Shown: one piece after another, positions 13,917 through 23,400 of the stretch | Layout of the letters: the number at the start of each line of letters is the position of its first letter | Position numbering within the stretch: the first letter of the stretch is position 1 | From: Saprospiraceae bacterium | Lineage (GTDB): Bacteria; Bacteroidota; Bacteroidia; Chitinophagales; Saprospiraceae | Reading direction: 5' to 3' | Length of the DNA: 34,352 nt | Assembly (NCBI GenBank): GCA_026993525.1 | Contig: JALWSS010000223.1 | Span: forward strand, 1 to 34,352 | Notes under the pieces: model-generated | What the model was told of the DNA's origin: nothing | The model's database searches: none | The model's input: only the letters and a program-made list of their open reading frames with translations | Translations under genes and position numbers: made by a program

Positions 13917-15581
13917 ATGAAAAAACTGCTACTTCCATTGCTCTTCATCCTGGCCACCCAGCTCGTCGTTGCGCAGCGAACGGTAGGCCTTTTGTTTTAT
14001 GAGCCTGCAAAGTCTTTTGAAGGTTACAACCTGTTGTATCCGCTAAATCAACCCAACGTTTACCTGCTCGACAACTGTGGCGAAATCGTCCACGTATGGG
14101 AAGATGACCCTGGTTTCCGGCCAGGGAACACGGCCTACCTGTTGCCCGACGGGCGACTGGTAAAAACAAAGCGGCCGGCAGCCGTGGCCGGCAATCCCAT
14201 CTGGGCCGGCGGCGGTGGCGGCATTGTAGAGATCAGGGACTGGGACAACAACCTGTTGTGGAGTTTTGAACTCAACGACAGCCTGCACCGCCTCCACCAC
14301 GATGTCCAGCCCATGCCCAACGGCAACATCCTGATGATTGCCTGGGAGTCGCACACCATCCAGGAGCTACTGGACGCCGGTGTGGACACCTCCACCCTGG
14401 TCAATGGCAAGCTCTGGTCAGACATGGTTATCGAAGTGGATCCGGAACTCGATTCCATCGTCTGGGAGTGGCACGCCTGGGACCACCTCATCCAGGATTT
14501 TGACTCCACAAAAGCCAATTACGGCGATGTGGCTGCCCATCCTGAACTGATAGACCTCAACTATGACGCCGACAATTTCAGCTCCTCCTGGACCCACCTC
14601 AACGCCGTGGATTTCGATCCGGTGAACAACCTCATCCTGCTCAGTGTGCCTACCTTCGGCGAAGCCTGGATTCTGGATCACAGCACTACTACAGAAGAGG
14701 CTGCCGGTCACATCGGCGGCTCCGGAGGTCGCGGCGGAGACTTGCTTTACCGCTGGGGCAATCCGGCCACCTACCGGGCCGGCACAGCCGATGACAAGAA
14801 GCTCTTTTTCCAGCACGATGTACAGTGGCTGGACGATTTTGTGGATACCAGCCACCCTTTTTACGGAAAGGTGGCAGCATTCAACAACCGAATCGGTGCA
14901 AACTATTCCGGGGGCATCGTCTTTACACCGCCGTTTGACATGTACAGCTTCAGCTTCCCGATGAACGGCAATGTCTGGGGCCCGGAACAACCCGACTGGA
15001 GCTTTGTGTATCCGGGTGATTCCACGAAGATGTATTCAAATATTCTGTCAAGCATTCAGTTGCTGCCCAATGGCAATTACTTGTTTTGCACCGGCCGTAC
15101 CGGATACTCATTCGAGGTGACGCCGGATGATGAAATCGTATGGGAATACGTGACCCCTCTGAAAGCCGGAACCCCCGTTGAGCAGGGAACTGTTTTGGAA
15201 ACCAACGACAATTTCACCTTTCGCCTGAAGCGCTACCCGCCCGATTACAGTGCTTTTGACGGAAAAGACCTCCAACCGCAGGGCTGGATTGAACTGAACC
15301 CCGACAGCACTTACTGCGACAGCGTGCTTCCGGCTGATGAGTTGTTTGAAGAGTACGGCCTCAAAATCTTCCCCAACCCCGCCAACGACCTGCTGGTGGT
15401 ACAGTGGGAAGCCGGCAAATTGATCGAGATGGAAATTTTTGACCTGCTGGGCCGCAAAAAACTGCAAACGATGAAACTCTCAGGCGGCCGGAAATACCTC
15501 AACACCAGCAACTGGCTGCCCGGTATTTATTTCGTCAGAATCAATGGCAAGGCCAGCGCAAAATTTCTGGTGAATCATTAG
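13917..15581 (+). CDS. Aryl-sulfate sulfotransferase-like protein with T9SS sorting domain
   Basis: A 554-residue exported protein. Residues 1-20 are a Sec signal peptide (MKKLLLPLLFILATQLVVAQ). Residues about 25-455 match the arylsulfotransferase (ASST) beta-propeller family: YLLDNCGEIVHVW, HHDVQPMPNGNILMIAWE, VWEWHAWDHLIQDFDSTKAN, DHSTTTEEAAGHIGG, LLYRWGNPATYRAG, QHDVQWL and LLPNGNYLFCTGR. Classical ASST enzymes move sulfate between phenols without PAPS. Here His residues of the WEWH and QHD motifs are conserved, but activity is not proven. The end (YGLKIFPNPANDLLVVQW ... LPGIYFVRI) is a type A T9SS sorting domain, so the protein should be placed on the surface or released. The start at 13917 gives the signal peptide; an ATG at 13890 lies inside repeat DNA. 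Confidence 0.88.
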   Translation: MKKLLLPLLFILATQLVVAQRTVGLLFYEPAKSFEGYNLLYPLNQPNVYLLDNCGEIVHVWEDDPGFRPGNTAYLLPDGRLVKTKRPAAVAGNPIWAGGGGGIVEIRDWDNNLLWSFELNDSLHRLHHDVQPMPNGNILMIAWESHTIQELLDAGVDTSTLVNGKLWSDMVIEVDPELDSIVWEWHAWDHLIQDFDSTKANYGDVAAHPELIDLNYDADNFSSSWTHLNAVDFDPVNNLILLSVPTFGEAWILDHSTTTEEAAGHIGGSGGRGGDLLYRWGNPATYRAGTADDKKLFFQHDVQWLDDFVDTSHPFYGKVAAFNNRIGANYSGGIVFTPPFDMYSFSFPMNGNVWGPEQPDWSFVYPGDSTKMYSNILSSIQLLPNGNYLFCTGRTGYSFEVTPDDEIVWEYVTPLKAGTPVEQGTVLETNDNFTFRLKRYPPDYSAFDGKDLQPQGWIELNPDSTYCDSVLPADELFEEYGLKIFPNPANDLLVVQWEAGKLIEMEIFDLLGRKKLQTMKLSGGRKYLNTSNWLPGIYFVRINGKASAKFLVNH

Positions 15582-15586
15582 GGCGT

Positions 15587-15700
15587 AACTCGTGACGCGT
15601 GACGCGTGACACGTGACTCGTGACTCGTGACTCGTGACTCGTGACTCGTGACTCGTGACTCGTGACTCGTGACTCGTGACACGTGACTCGTGACTCGTCA
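15587..15700. repeat. CGTGACT heptanucleotide array
   Basis: About fourteen units of CGTGACT/CGTGACA/CGTGACG follow one another with a strict 7-base step in the middle. The array begins right after the stop of the arylsulfotransferase-like gene. It is read through by artificial frames such as SRVTSHE. The opposite-strand version is seen at 306-384. Confidence 0.85.
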
Positions 15701-15721
15701 AGCGATGAATTCATCGTGATC

Positions 15722-15832
15722 CATAAACCAAATAATCCCCATAATCCCTGCCGAAGGCAGTCCCGGGCGAAGCCCCGGGAATAATCCTTCATAATCCTTC
15801 ATAATCCTCATAATCCCCATAATCCCCATAAA
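15722..15832. repeat. CATAATCC repeat with CTGCCGAAGGCAG and CCCGGG hairpins
   Basis: ATAATCCCC/CATAATCCT words flank a central pair of hairpins, CTGCCGAAGGCAG and CCCGGGCGAAGCCCCGGG. The core is shared with 13868-13890. It fills the space up to the SCP2 gene. Confidence 0.75.
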
Positions 15833-15841
15833 CTTCAAACA

Positions 15842-16189
15842 ATGGACATCAACGAACTTCGAAACAGCTTCACCACTCCCAGGGAATTCATCCTCGCCCT
15901 GCCGGGCAACGTGCCTGAGCAGTACCTTGAAGCGGTGGAAACCAACTTCCATTTCGACATCGAAGGGGAGGGGGGTGGACAATACAGCGTTGTTGTATCA
16001 CAGAACAAGCTCGCTGTTTACGAACATTTTGAAGGGGACCCCGCCTGTGTTATCAAGGCTAAGGAGAAAAACTTCATGGCTTTGCTCCGGGGCGACCTGA
16101 ACCCCATGATGGCGGTGTTCACCGGAAAAGTGAAAATCTCGAACCCCGGTGAAGTGATGAAATACGCCAAAATATTTGGTTTGATGTAA
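15842..16189 (+). CDS. SCP2 sterol-binding-like domain protein
   Basis: A 115-residue single-domain protein without signal peptide. The pattern YSVVVSQNKLAVYEHFEGDP, CVIKAKEKNFMALLRGDLNP, MMAVFTGKVKISNPGEVMKY is that of the SCP2 (sterol carrier protein 2) fold. Members of this fold have a hydrophobic pocket for lipids or acyl groups; bacterial single-domain members have no firm function. The length is typical. It stands alone between repeat DNA and a long non-coding stretch, and its ATG follows the repeat block by about 10 bases, so its promoter is not obvious. Confidence 0.85.
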   Translation: MDINELRNSFTTPREFILALPGNVPEQYLEAVETNFHFDIEGEGGGQYSVVVSQNKLAVYEHFEGDPACVIKAKEKNFMALLRGDLNPMMAVFTGKVKISNPGEVMKYAKIFGLM

Positions 16190-16616
16190 AACCGAACCAG
16201 GGTGCAGCTTCAGGTTGTGCCCCGGGTAGAAACAGCCCGGTATTCATCCAAAGTTACGCCATCAGCCAACCAATGCCGGAATTTTCCCGTTAAAGAAATT
16301 GGAAAGCCAGGCAACCAGGTCAACTCATCAGGCACCAGCCTGATACAGGTGTTTTGCCTCGGCAGTTTCCCATTAAACCAACATTGCATATTTGGCCCCA
16401 TTTTTTCAGGTAGTGAGGTTGACCAACAAAACAAGCATCCACTCCAAGTCAGCCCTGACCGCTGAAATTACCTTGCTCGATTAAACCCTCGGCGTTGCCC
16501 TGTGTCTGGCCGCCGGCCTGAAACCCACCTTAAAGAAATAAAGCCAGTAAAAGTGCTGTTGCGTCGCTTTCATGCGCTGCGCAGTTGTTGTTTTTCACAA
16601 ACCTAAATTCCGAACC
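16190..16616. other. Non-coding stretch, no supported gene
   Basis: Short frames exist on both strands (for example a 74-codon minus-strand frame at 16210-16434), but none shows a recognisable domain, a ribosome site or protein-like composition. It may be a decayed gene or leader sequence for the following DUF1800 gene. No clear promoter or terminator was found. Confidence 0.5.
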
Positions 16617-18284
16617 ATGGATAGACGTACTACGTTAGCCACCCTGCTCGGACAAAAGGCCGCCACCACAGCAGCTCCACCCGTGGTAACTTCCGGCCTG
16701 GCCCCTTATACAGGTGCCTTTGAATTTCAGCAGGCCTCACATCTTTTGCGGAGGACGACCTTCGGTCCCAACTACGACATGATCAAAAAGGCAGTGAATG
16801 CCGGCCTGGATGCCACCCTGGCAGAACTGCTGGCTGAAAAACCCCTGCCCGAACCACCGCTCAATTACGATTTTGAAGAAGACCCCCTGGTGCCCGTGGG
16901 CGAAACCTGGGTGAACGCTACTTACCCAACGGGTTCTTTGAAGAACATGGTCAGAAATTACCGGAGAAGGTCCCTGAGGGCCTGGACCTTCAAACAGCTC
17001 ATTGAAGAGGGTACTTCCATTCGCGAAACCATGACCCTTTTCTGGCACAACCATTACGTGACCGGCAACATCAACGACCCGAATTTTGAATACAGGTACA
17101 TCACGCTTCTGAGAGAAAACGCCCTGGGAAATTTCCGGGAGTTGACGAAGAAAGTGACCATAGACCCGGCCATGCTCCGATACCTCAACGGCAACCAGAA
17201 CATTGCCGCCGCACCCAATGAAAACTACGCCCGGGAGTTGCTCGAACTGTTCACCATTGGCAAAGGGCCCCTTGCCGGCCCCGGTGATTACACCAACTAT
17301 ACCGAGCAGGACGTCGTTCAGATAGCCCGGGTACTCACCGGTTGGAGGGACCGCGGATACAACTCCAGCAACCCCGACCAACCCGTAGCCGTGCAATTCC
17401 GGTACAACAAGCACGATAAATTGCCCAAACTCCTCTCGCCCCGCTTCGACAATGCCATCATCAACGACATGGCCGACCAGGAGTACGCCTATCTCGTGGA
17501 CCTCATCTTCACAAAAGACGAATGTGCCCGCTTCATCAGCCGGAAGCTGTACCGGTGGTTCGTCTATTACGTCATTGATGACAATGTGGAGCAAAACGTG
17601 ATCGAGCCCCTGGCACAGATCATCATTGACAACGATTACGAAATCAAACCGGCGCTGGATGCCCTGTTGCGAAGCGAACACTTTTTTGACATGCTCTCCA
17701 TGGGACCGATGATCAAAAATCCCATTGACTTCATCATCTCGGCCCTGCGCAACACCAATTTCAGCCTCGCAGATTTCAACCTCGACCAGGAGTACACCAT
17801 CCTCTGGAATATCTTCCGGCTTAATTCCGAAGGCATGCAAATGGTCTATTTCGCTCCGCCCTCTGTGGCCGGATGGAAAGCCTGGTACCAGGAGCCGGCC
17901 TTTTACCGCACCTGGATCAACTCCGCCACCCTGGGCGTTCGGCAAAATTACACCGCCCGCATCGCCAACAATGGCTACACGGGAGCCGGAGGAAGGGCCA
18001 AGCTGGATGTGCTCGCTTTGGTGGCCTCACTGGACGATCCTTTCGATCCGAACAGCCTCATTTCCGAAATTGCCAGCATCCTCTTCCCGCAGCCCATCAG
18101 CCAGGAGCAGAAAGACGCCCTCAAAGGGGTGCTCATCCCCGGCTTGCCGGATTTTGAATGGACCATCGAGTATTCCGACTACGTCAACAATCCCGGTGAT
18201 CCCAACCTGGAGGCTGCCGTCGAGGACAAACTCCGAAACCTGCTCACCGCCATGCTGAGCATGCCTGAATTCTATCTAAGCTAA
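16617..18284 (+). CDS. DUF1800 domain protein
   Basis: A 555-residue protein of the DUF1800 family, which is common in Bacteroidota, Planctomycetes and Proteobacteria and nearly always paired with DUF1501; function unknown. Typical segments: HLLRRTTFGPNYDMIKKAV near 43-61, IRETMTLFWHNHY near 137-149, NFRELTKKVTIDPAMLRYLN near 177-196, NENYARELLELFTIG near 205-219, the DVVQIARVLTGWR segment near 235-247, and PPSVAGWKAWYQEPAFY near 416-432. It lacks an obvious Sec signal peptide and a T9SS tail; the N-terminus MDRRTTLATLLG resembles an incomplete twin-arginine leader. The ATG at 16617 is preferred over 16572 because the preceding 15 codons look unrelated. It is 45 bases upstream of the DUF1501 gene, so co-transcribed. 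Confidence 0.9.
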   Translation: MDRRTTLATLLGQKAATTAAPPVVTSGLAPYTGAFEFQQASHLLRRTTFGPNYDMIKKAVNAGLDATLAELLAEKPLPEPPLNYDFEEDPLVPVGETWVNATYPTGSLKNMVRNYRRRSLRAWTFKQLIEEGTSIRETMTLFWHNHYVTGNINDPNFEYRYITLLRENALGNFRELTKKVTIDPAMLRYLNGNQNIAAAPNENYARELLELFTIGKGPLAGPGDYTNYTEQDVVQIARVLTGWRDRGYNSSNPDQPVAVQFRYNKHDKLPKLLSPRFDNAIINDMADQEYAYLVDLIFTKDECARFISRKLYRWFVYYVIDDNVEQNVIEPLAQIIIDNDYEIKPALDALLRSEHFFDMLSMGPMIKNPIDFIISALRNTNFSLADFNLDQEYTILWNIFRLNSEGMQMVYFAPPSVAGWKAWYQEPAFYRTWINSATLGVRQNYTARIANNGYTGAGGRAKLDVLALVASLDDPFDPNSLISEIASILFPQPISQEQKDALKGVLIPGLPDFEWTIEYSDYVNNPGDPNLEAAVEDKLRNLLTAMLSMPEFYLS

Positions 18285-18329
18285 TAACCGGCCACTGCCC
18301 GCCAGGGCAAGCCACAAGAAATATGCGTT

Positions 18330-19883
18330 ATGAAGCGTCGTAAATTCATACAAACCACCGGCCTTTCGATTCCGTTCATGCTGAATGGATTCCGCATCGG
18401 GGCCATGCCCATGTCTTCCTTGTTTTCTTCGTTAAACGTTGACAACGACCGGGTACTCGTACTCATCAACCTCATCGGTGGAAACGATGGACTGAACATG
18501 GTCATTCCACTCGACCAATACGACAAGTTGGCCAACGCCAGGGGAAACATCCTCCTGCCTGAAAGCCAGCTCCTCGGCGTTGGCTTTGACAATGCCTTGC
18601 ACCCATCCATGACCGGCCTGAAAGGGCTCTTCGACAACGGAAAGATGACCGTGGTGCAAAGTGTAGGCTATCCCAACCAAAACCGTTCGCACTTCCGCAG
18701 TTCCGACATCTGGAGCACGGGCTCGCCCGCCAATGAAGTGTGGACCAGCGGCTGGCTGGGCCGTTACCTCGATCAGGAGGCACCGGGGTATCCAACCGGT
18801 TATCCAAACTCGGAATACCCGGATCCCTTTGCCATCACCATCGGCTCGCTGGTGTCGGAAACCTGCCAGGGCACTGTGACCAACTTCAGCCTGGCCATTA
18901 ACGACCCGTTCAACCTCAACCCACTGGCCGACCCGGTGAACGAACCCGTGCCCGACACACCCTACGGCGAAGAACTGTCCTTCCTGCGCACCAGCATCGC
19001 CCAGACCAATCTCTATTCAGAATCCATAGAGGACGCAGCCAATGGCGGTGCCAACGTGGTCAGCTACCCGGAAGATTTCGCACTGGGACGTGCCCTGAAA
19101 AACGTGGCCCTCATGATCTCCGGTGGCCTGCAAACCAAGGTGTACATCGTCAGCATTGGCGGATTTGACACCCACGCCAACCAGGTGGACCAGGACGACA
19201 CCACCGTCGGCAACCACGCCAACCTCCTTTCGCAACTTTCACAATCCGTGGCCGCTTTCCAACTGGACCTGCAGGCCCAGGGCCTCGATGAAAGGGTGCT
19301 GACCATGACCTTCTCCGAATTCGGTCGTCGCATCCGCTCCAACGAGAGTTTCGGCACCGACCACGGCGATGCCGCTCCCCTGATGCTCTTCGGCAGTTGC
19401 GTGGCACCGGGCTTCGTCGGCAACAACCCGGAAATCCCCGAGGAACCGGAAGTGCAGGAAGCCCTGCCCATGCAATACGACTTCCGCAACGTGTACGGCT
19501 CCGTCTTGCAGGATTGGTTCCAGATTTCCGAAGAGGATGTCCGGCAACTCCTCTATGCAGGCTACCAGCACCTGCCCATCATCCAGGGTTGTGAAATCAT
19601 CAACAGCACCAGCGAAAACACGGCACCGGTCGAGATCACAGCCGCACCGAACCCATTCGTCAACCAACTCAGGGTTTCCTTCGCCTGCGGCAATGAGCGG
19701 GTAAGGCTCAGCGTGTACAACAGCATCGGCCATGAAGTGGCCGTGGCCTTTGACAAAAAACTGCCCGCCGGTGAACACCAGGCCACCATCCAGGCTCACG
19801 ACTGGCCCGCCGGCCACTACTACCTGCACCTGCAGCTCGAAAAAGGACGGCAAAAGACCAAACTCCTGGTCAAAAGCCACTGA
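18330..19883 (+). CDS. DUF1501 domain protein with T9SS sorting domain
   Basis: A 517-residue protein. The N-terminus MKRRKFIQTTGLSIPFML is a twin-arginine-like leader, as usual for DUF1501. The DUF1501 domain (about 40-400) is related to alkaline-phosphatase/sulfatase folds and shows RVLVLINLIGGNDGLNMVIP, HPSMTGLKGLFDNGKMTVVQ, NRSHFRSSDIWSTG, SIGGFDTHANQ, MTFSEFGRRIRSNESFGTDH and DHGDAAPLMLFG. The last 85 residues (EITAAPNPFVNQLRVSFACG ... WPAGHYYLHLQLEKGRQ) form a T9SS sorting domain, so export across the outer membrane is expected. The partner DUF1800 protein upstream lacks such a tail, and how it is localised is unclear. The enzymatic activity of DUF1501 proteins is not established. Confidence 0.92.
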   Translation: MKRRKFIQTTGLSIPFMLNGFRIGAMPMSSLFSSLNVDNDRVLVLINLIGGNDGLNMVIPLDQYDKLANARGNILLPESQLLGVGFDNALHPSMTGLKGLFDNGKMTVVQSVGYPNQNRSHFRSSDIWSTGSPANEVWTSGWLGRYLDQEAPGYPTGYPNSEYPDPFAITIGSLVSETCQGTVTNFSLAINDPFNLNPLADPVNEPVPDTPYGEELSFLRTSIAQTNLYSESIEDAANGGANVVSYPEDFALGRALKNVALMISGGLQTKVYIVSIGGFDTHANQVDQDDTTVGNHANLLSQLSQSVAAFQLDLQAQGLDERVLTMTFSEFGRRIRSNESFGTDHGDAAPLMLFGSCVAPGFVGNNPEIPEEPEVQEALPMQYDFRNVYGSVLQDWFQISEEDVRQLLYAGYQHLPIIQGCEIINSTSENTAPVEITAAPNPFVNQLRVSFACGNERVRLSVYNSIGHEVAVAFDKKLPAGEHQATIQAHDWPAGHYYLHLQLEKGRQKTKLLVKSH

Positions 19884-19905
19884 AGATAGTTTGACTCCAA
19901 AGAGC

Positions 19906-19936
19906 AAAAGCGCCTCCCGGATCGGGGGGCGCTTTG
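19906..19936 (+). terminator. Rho-independent-type terminator after DUF1800-DUF1501
   Basis: AAAGCGCCTCCC and GGGGGGCGCTTT form a 12-pair GC-rich stem (one G-T pair) with a short GGATC-type loop 23 bases after the DUF1501 stop. The following T stretch is short (TTTGTTG). Confidence 0.75.
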
Positions 19937-20037
19937 TTGATAGTAATACCCGCCCAATGGATTGCAGTTAGTCTGTGTTCTACAAACCAACACCCTAAAG
20001 GATGTTGGACTGGTACAACCCAAAGGTTATGCTACGG

Positions 20038-20097
20038 GGAAGTCAGCGCCTGATGTGGCCCCTCACAGGAGCTAACTTTCAGATAGCTCCTGTTTTC
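20038..20097 (+). repeat. Double-hairpin element, copy 1 (5' truncated)
   Basis: The sequence from GGAAGTCAGCGCCTGATGTG to AGCTCCTGTTTTC matches the copies at 26495-26575 and 26739-26819, but it lacks their first 19 bases. The second hairpin is kept (AGGAGCTA at 20067-20074 with TAGCTCCT at 20084-20091) while its loop has changed. It is followed by GTTTTC. Confidence 0.8.
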
Positions 20098-20410
20098 GGT
20101 GGAAGCCGGAACGGGGGCAGGTAGTACCCGGAAGGCAGATGAGCGCTTTGTTGTTTTCCGCCCAGGTCAATAGTATATTCCGGAAAAAAATCCCCCTCTC
20201 CCTTGCATATCTGAAATTTATTCCCCATCTTCACCACCATAAACACAAAAACCCCGTTCTGAGAATAAAACGGAAGTAGAAGAGAAGTAGAGAGTAAGCA
20301 GAGAAGCGTACAGGATTGAAGTGAGAAAGATGGATTCTCAGAACGCTCCAACACCGGCCCATTTCTTTATCGGAAGGCTTTTTTTCTTTAACGCTTAAAT
20401 ATTTTCAACC
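20098..20410. other. Leader region of the 1409-residue protein gene
   Basis: No gene is seen. An 11-base perfect inverted repeat, GTTCTGAGAAT at 20256-20266 and ATTCTCAGAAC at 20334-20344, brackets a purine-rich stretch (AGAAGAGAAGTAGAGAGTAAG). The 60 bases before the ATG are AT-rich, as usual for Bacteroidota leaders. A promoter of the TAnnTTTG type was not found. Confidence 0.45.
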
Positions 20411-23400
20411 ATGAAAAGAATCTCATTATTCCCGCCGGCCATGACCGGCTCAACAGCTCAACAGCTCAACAGCTCAACAGCTCAACAGCTCAACAGCTCA
20501 ACAGCTCAACAGCTCAACAGCTCAACAGCTCAACAGCTCAACAGCTCAACAGCTCAACAGCTCAACAGCTCAACATTAATAACCGGTAAAAGAAAGATTT
20601 TTGAGAGGTTCCGGGAAGTTCCTTTTCTCAAAAAACTTTCCAGACATCGAAGCCTGTCGTTCAAGCTTGCAGCAAGTTTTTTTCTGATGATGGTTTTTAT
20701 GGGTATTGGTTACGGTCACAACGTAGCGTATTCTGAACATGGCTGCCTGTATTCGGCTCCGCTTGACAGGCAGGCAACGGATCAGGCGGTGTTGGCAGAT
20801 TGTTCTTTTTTGATTACGCAGGCAATTTCAAATCCAGATGGTTCCTATGAAATTTGCTTGCAGGCGAATGAGCAAACAGGAGACCATATATGGAATATCT
20901 CTCAGACGCTGGGCGGTTCAACAGTGCAACTTACCGGCCCAAATGTATGTCAAGTATTCCCCCCAGGTTCAGGAACATTCATCATTGAACACATTATATT
21001 TCTTGATGGAATAGGCACAGATACCTGCGAACAATGGGTGTATATAGATTCAACAAATTGTGTTGATAGCCTTGTAAGTGCAAATGTTGAAGATTGTAAC
21101 CTACTGACTACTATATACATCGATATTCAGCAAATCAACCTGCCCTATGTGATTACTTTTGGAGATGGCTCCCTTGCAATACAATCATCCTCAAGTATGG
21201 TTCAGCATCAGTATGCCTCTCCGGGCATATACGAGGTATGCCTGACTTATCAGGTAAGTGAGATCGGATATGTTACCTGTTGTTATCAGATAGAAGTTAA
21301 GCTACCACAGGCTTGTCTTTGTCCCGGGAATGTCATTTATGTCTATTCTGTAGAGCCTTGTACCTGGATCGCAAATATACTCATAGCAATAAACTCCCAG
21401 TATTTGCCCATAACTGTGAATTTTGGAGACGGGTCCGAGGAAGAAGTTTACAATACTACCTGGATAACGCACCAATTTCCCGATCCAGGCACTTATAACA
21501 TCTGTTACAGTTATGAAGCATTTCCCGGAGACACGATCCAATGTTGCGAGCAGGTGCTTATTCCCGGTTGTTGTCTTGATCCGAGTTTTGATCTGGGACA
21601 ACTGCTCCAAAGCAGTTCTTGTTTGAACCCTACTTACAGGGTCACTAATATAGCTTGTGATAACGAAATAGTACCAGCTACCCACATCTGGACATTCAGT
21701 GATGGTACAGAGTACATCGGCTTGCAGCCACCAGATCATATTTTTACAAATTTCGTTGATGAGCTTGGTCAGGTTTGCGTAACACACACCATCATTTGTT
21801 GTGAAAACACAGCCTCTGCTACAGTATGTGTACCTCACAACCCTGGTGCTTATCTCGGACTTCCAGGTGAAGAACTTTACTTTTCAGACATCCTTCCATT
21901 CACTGGCTCCAATGTTCTTTCATTCATTCACCAGTATGCCAGCGGCCCTCTTCCATTTACGATTGACGGAACCCTGATAGCAGATCTCAATGGATGGTTC
22001 AACGGTGGTGTCTGGAATATGGGCAGGAACGCGGAAGTGATTGTCAGGCAATTGGATCCCAATGGTGGCCTGAGGTTTTTTGTTCCTGATGGCACTGTGT
22101 TTCAGGATGCTGCAAGGATAAACTATGCCAGTTGTTGTCCGTGGAGAGGTTTGCGATCTGAAGGTATGACATACATTGCCCTTCGCAATGCCCGAATAAC
22201 AGATGCTCAAATAGCCATACATTATCCAGGCCCCGCCTCTTTTTCATTTCCGTGGTTACACATGTACAACTCCAATATTGTCAATAACAATTTTGGTGTG
22301 AAGTCAAATGAATATGTCAATGTGACTTACATGAATGGGAATCAATTTGTTGGATCAGATGGCCTGCAAATATGTGAATGTGACGCAATCAATGCCATTG
22401 ATTTCAGGAATGCTGACCAATCATTGTTCACTTCAATTCCAATCACCATGACCAGTGCGGGATCTGTGAATACTGTTGAAAATTTCGAGCAGGCTTTCCA
22501 TTTTGAAAATACCGATCTTAAAGTCAGTGGATTCGAAATTTTCGCTTTACAGGACTATTACGGGGTTGATGAACTTCCCAACAATCCACAAGGCGACGCA
22601 GGAATCGGCATTGACTTTAGACGGACCATGTCCGGTGTTTCTTCACTTGAAATCGATAATGTCAACTTCCACGATTTTTCATCACTGAATACCTACAATG
22701 TTGCTGTAAGGGATTATATCATGAAGGGCAAGCACACCTTGACGGCCGTTGCCAGCGATCCATTGAACAGTATCAAAACTTCCAACATCGCAGGTGCTTA
22801 TGATCTGCGTGTTGAAGGCCAGGCAAAACTCAATGCTCAGATTACTGCCAACGACATCTCCACCAACGGCGGCCCCAACTTTGGTTTTGGTATAACCGGA
22901 AATATCCATTCGAAAAACAACATCGTCAATGTAGAAGACAGCAGATTCAGCATCAACTCCAATTCCACTTCCATGCTCAACGGCGGTGTGGTGCTGACCA
23001 GCCCCGCAGAAATTGACCAACGGTACAAAATCACTGCCGACACCATTGACGTTTTTCTGCCGGATGGCGCCGGTATAGGTATAACCAACGCTTTCAATTC
23101 CATCGTGAGGAGGAATACCCTGACCAATGGCGTGGATATTCCAGGCATCTACCTGGATGAGGGTGGAGCTGGTTTGGTGGATTGCAACAACATACGTAAC
23201 AAAACCATAGGCATCGCTGTCCAGGCATCAGAAGCAAATCGCTATGCCGCAAACTACCTCCGGGCCAATGGTCGTGACATGGAGTTTACTGGTAATTCCA
23301 TGGGATCACTGGGCTCCGAAATAAAATGGAACACCTTCCGGGGTAGTGACCTGCAAAGCATCTGGTATTTCACAGATGCCCTAGCAGGCCCACAACTACA

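Noticed and set aside
15587-15700. Possible CRISPR array
   Set aside because: Units are 7 bases with no spacers; the other arrays in the window are likewise spacer-free and no cas gene is near.
15480-15792. Minus-strand frames made of SRVTSHE repeats
   Set aside because: Translation of the CGTGACT heptanucleotide array; reads in every frame, with no ribosome site or homology.
16210-16434. 74-codon minus-strand frame between SCP2 and DUF1800
   Set aside because: Some protein-like stretches, but no family recognised, no ribosome site, and the surrounding frames are broken; could at most be a gene remnant.
16737-17945. Minus-strand open frame of 402 codons opposite DUF1800
   Set aside because: Lies fully inside the well-supported DUF1800 gene; composition (many Val/Gly/His) is that of a shadow frame.
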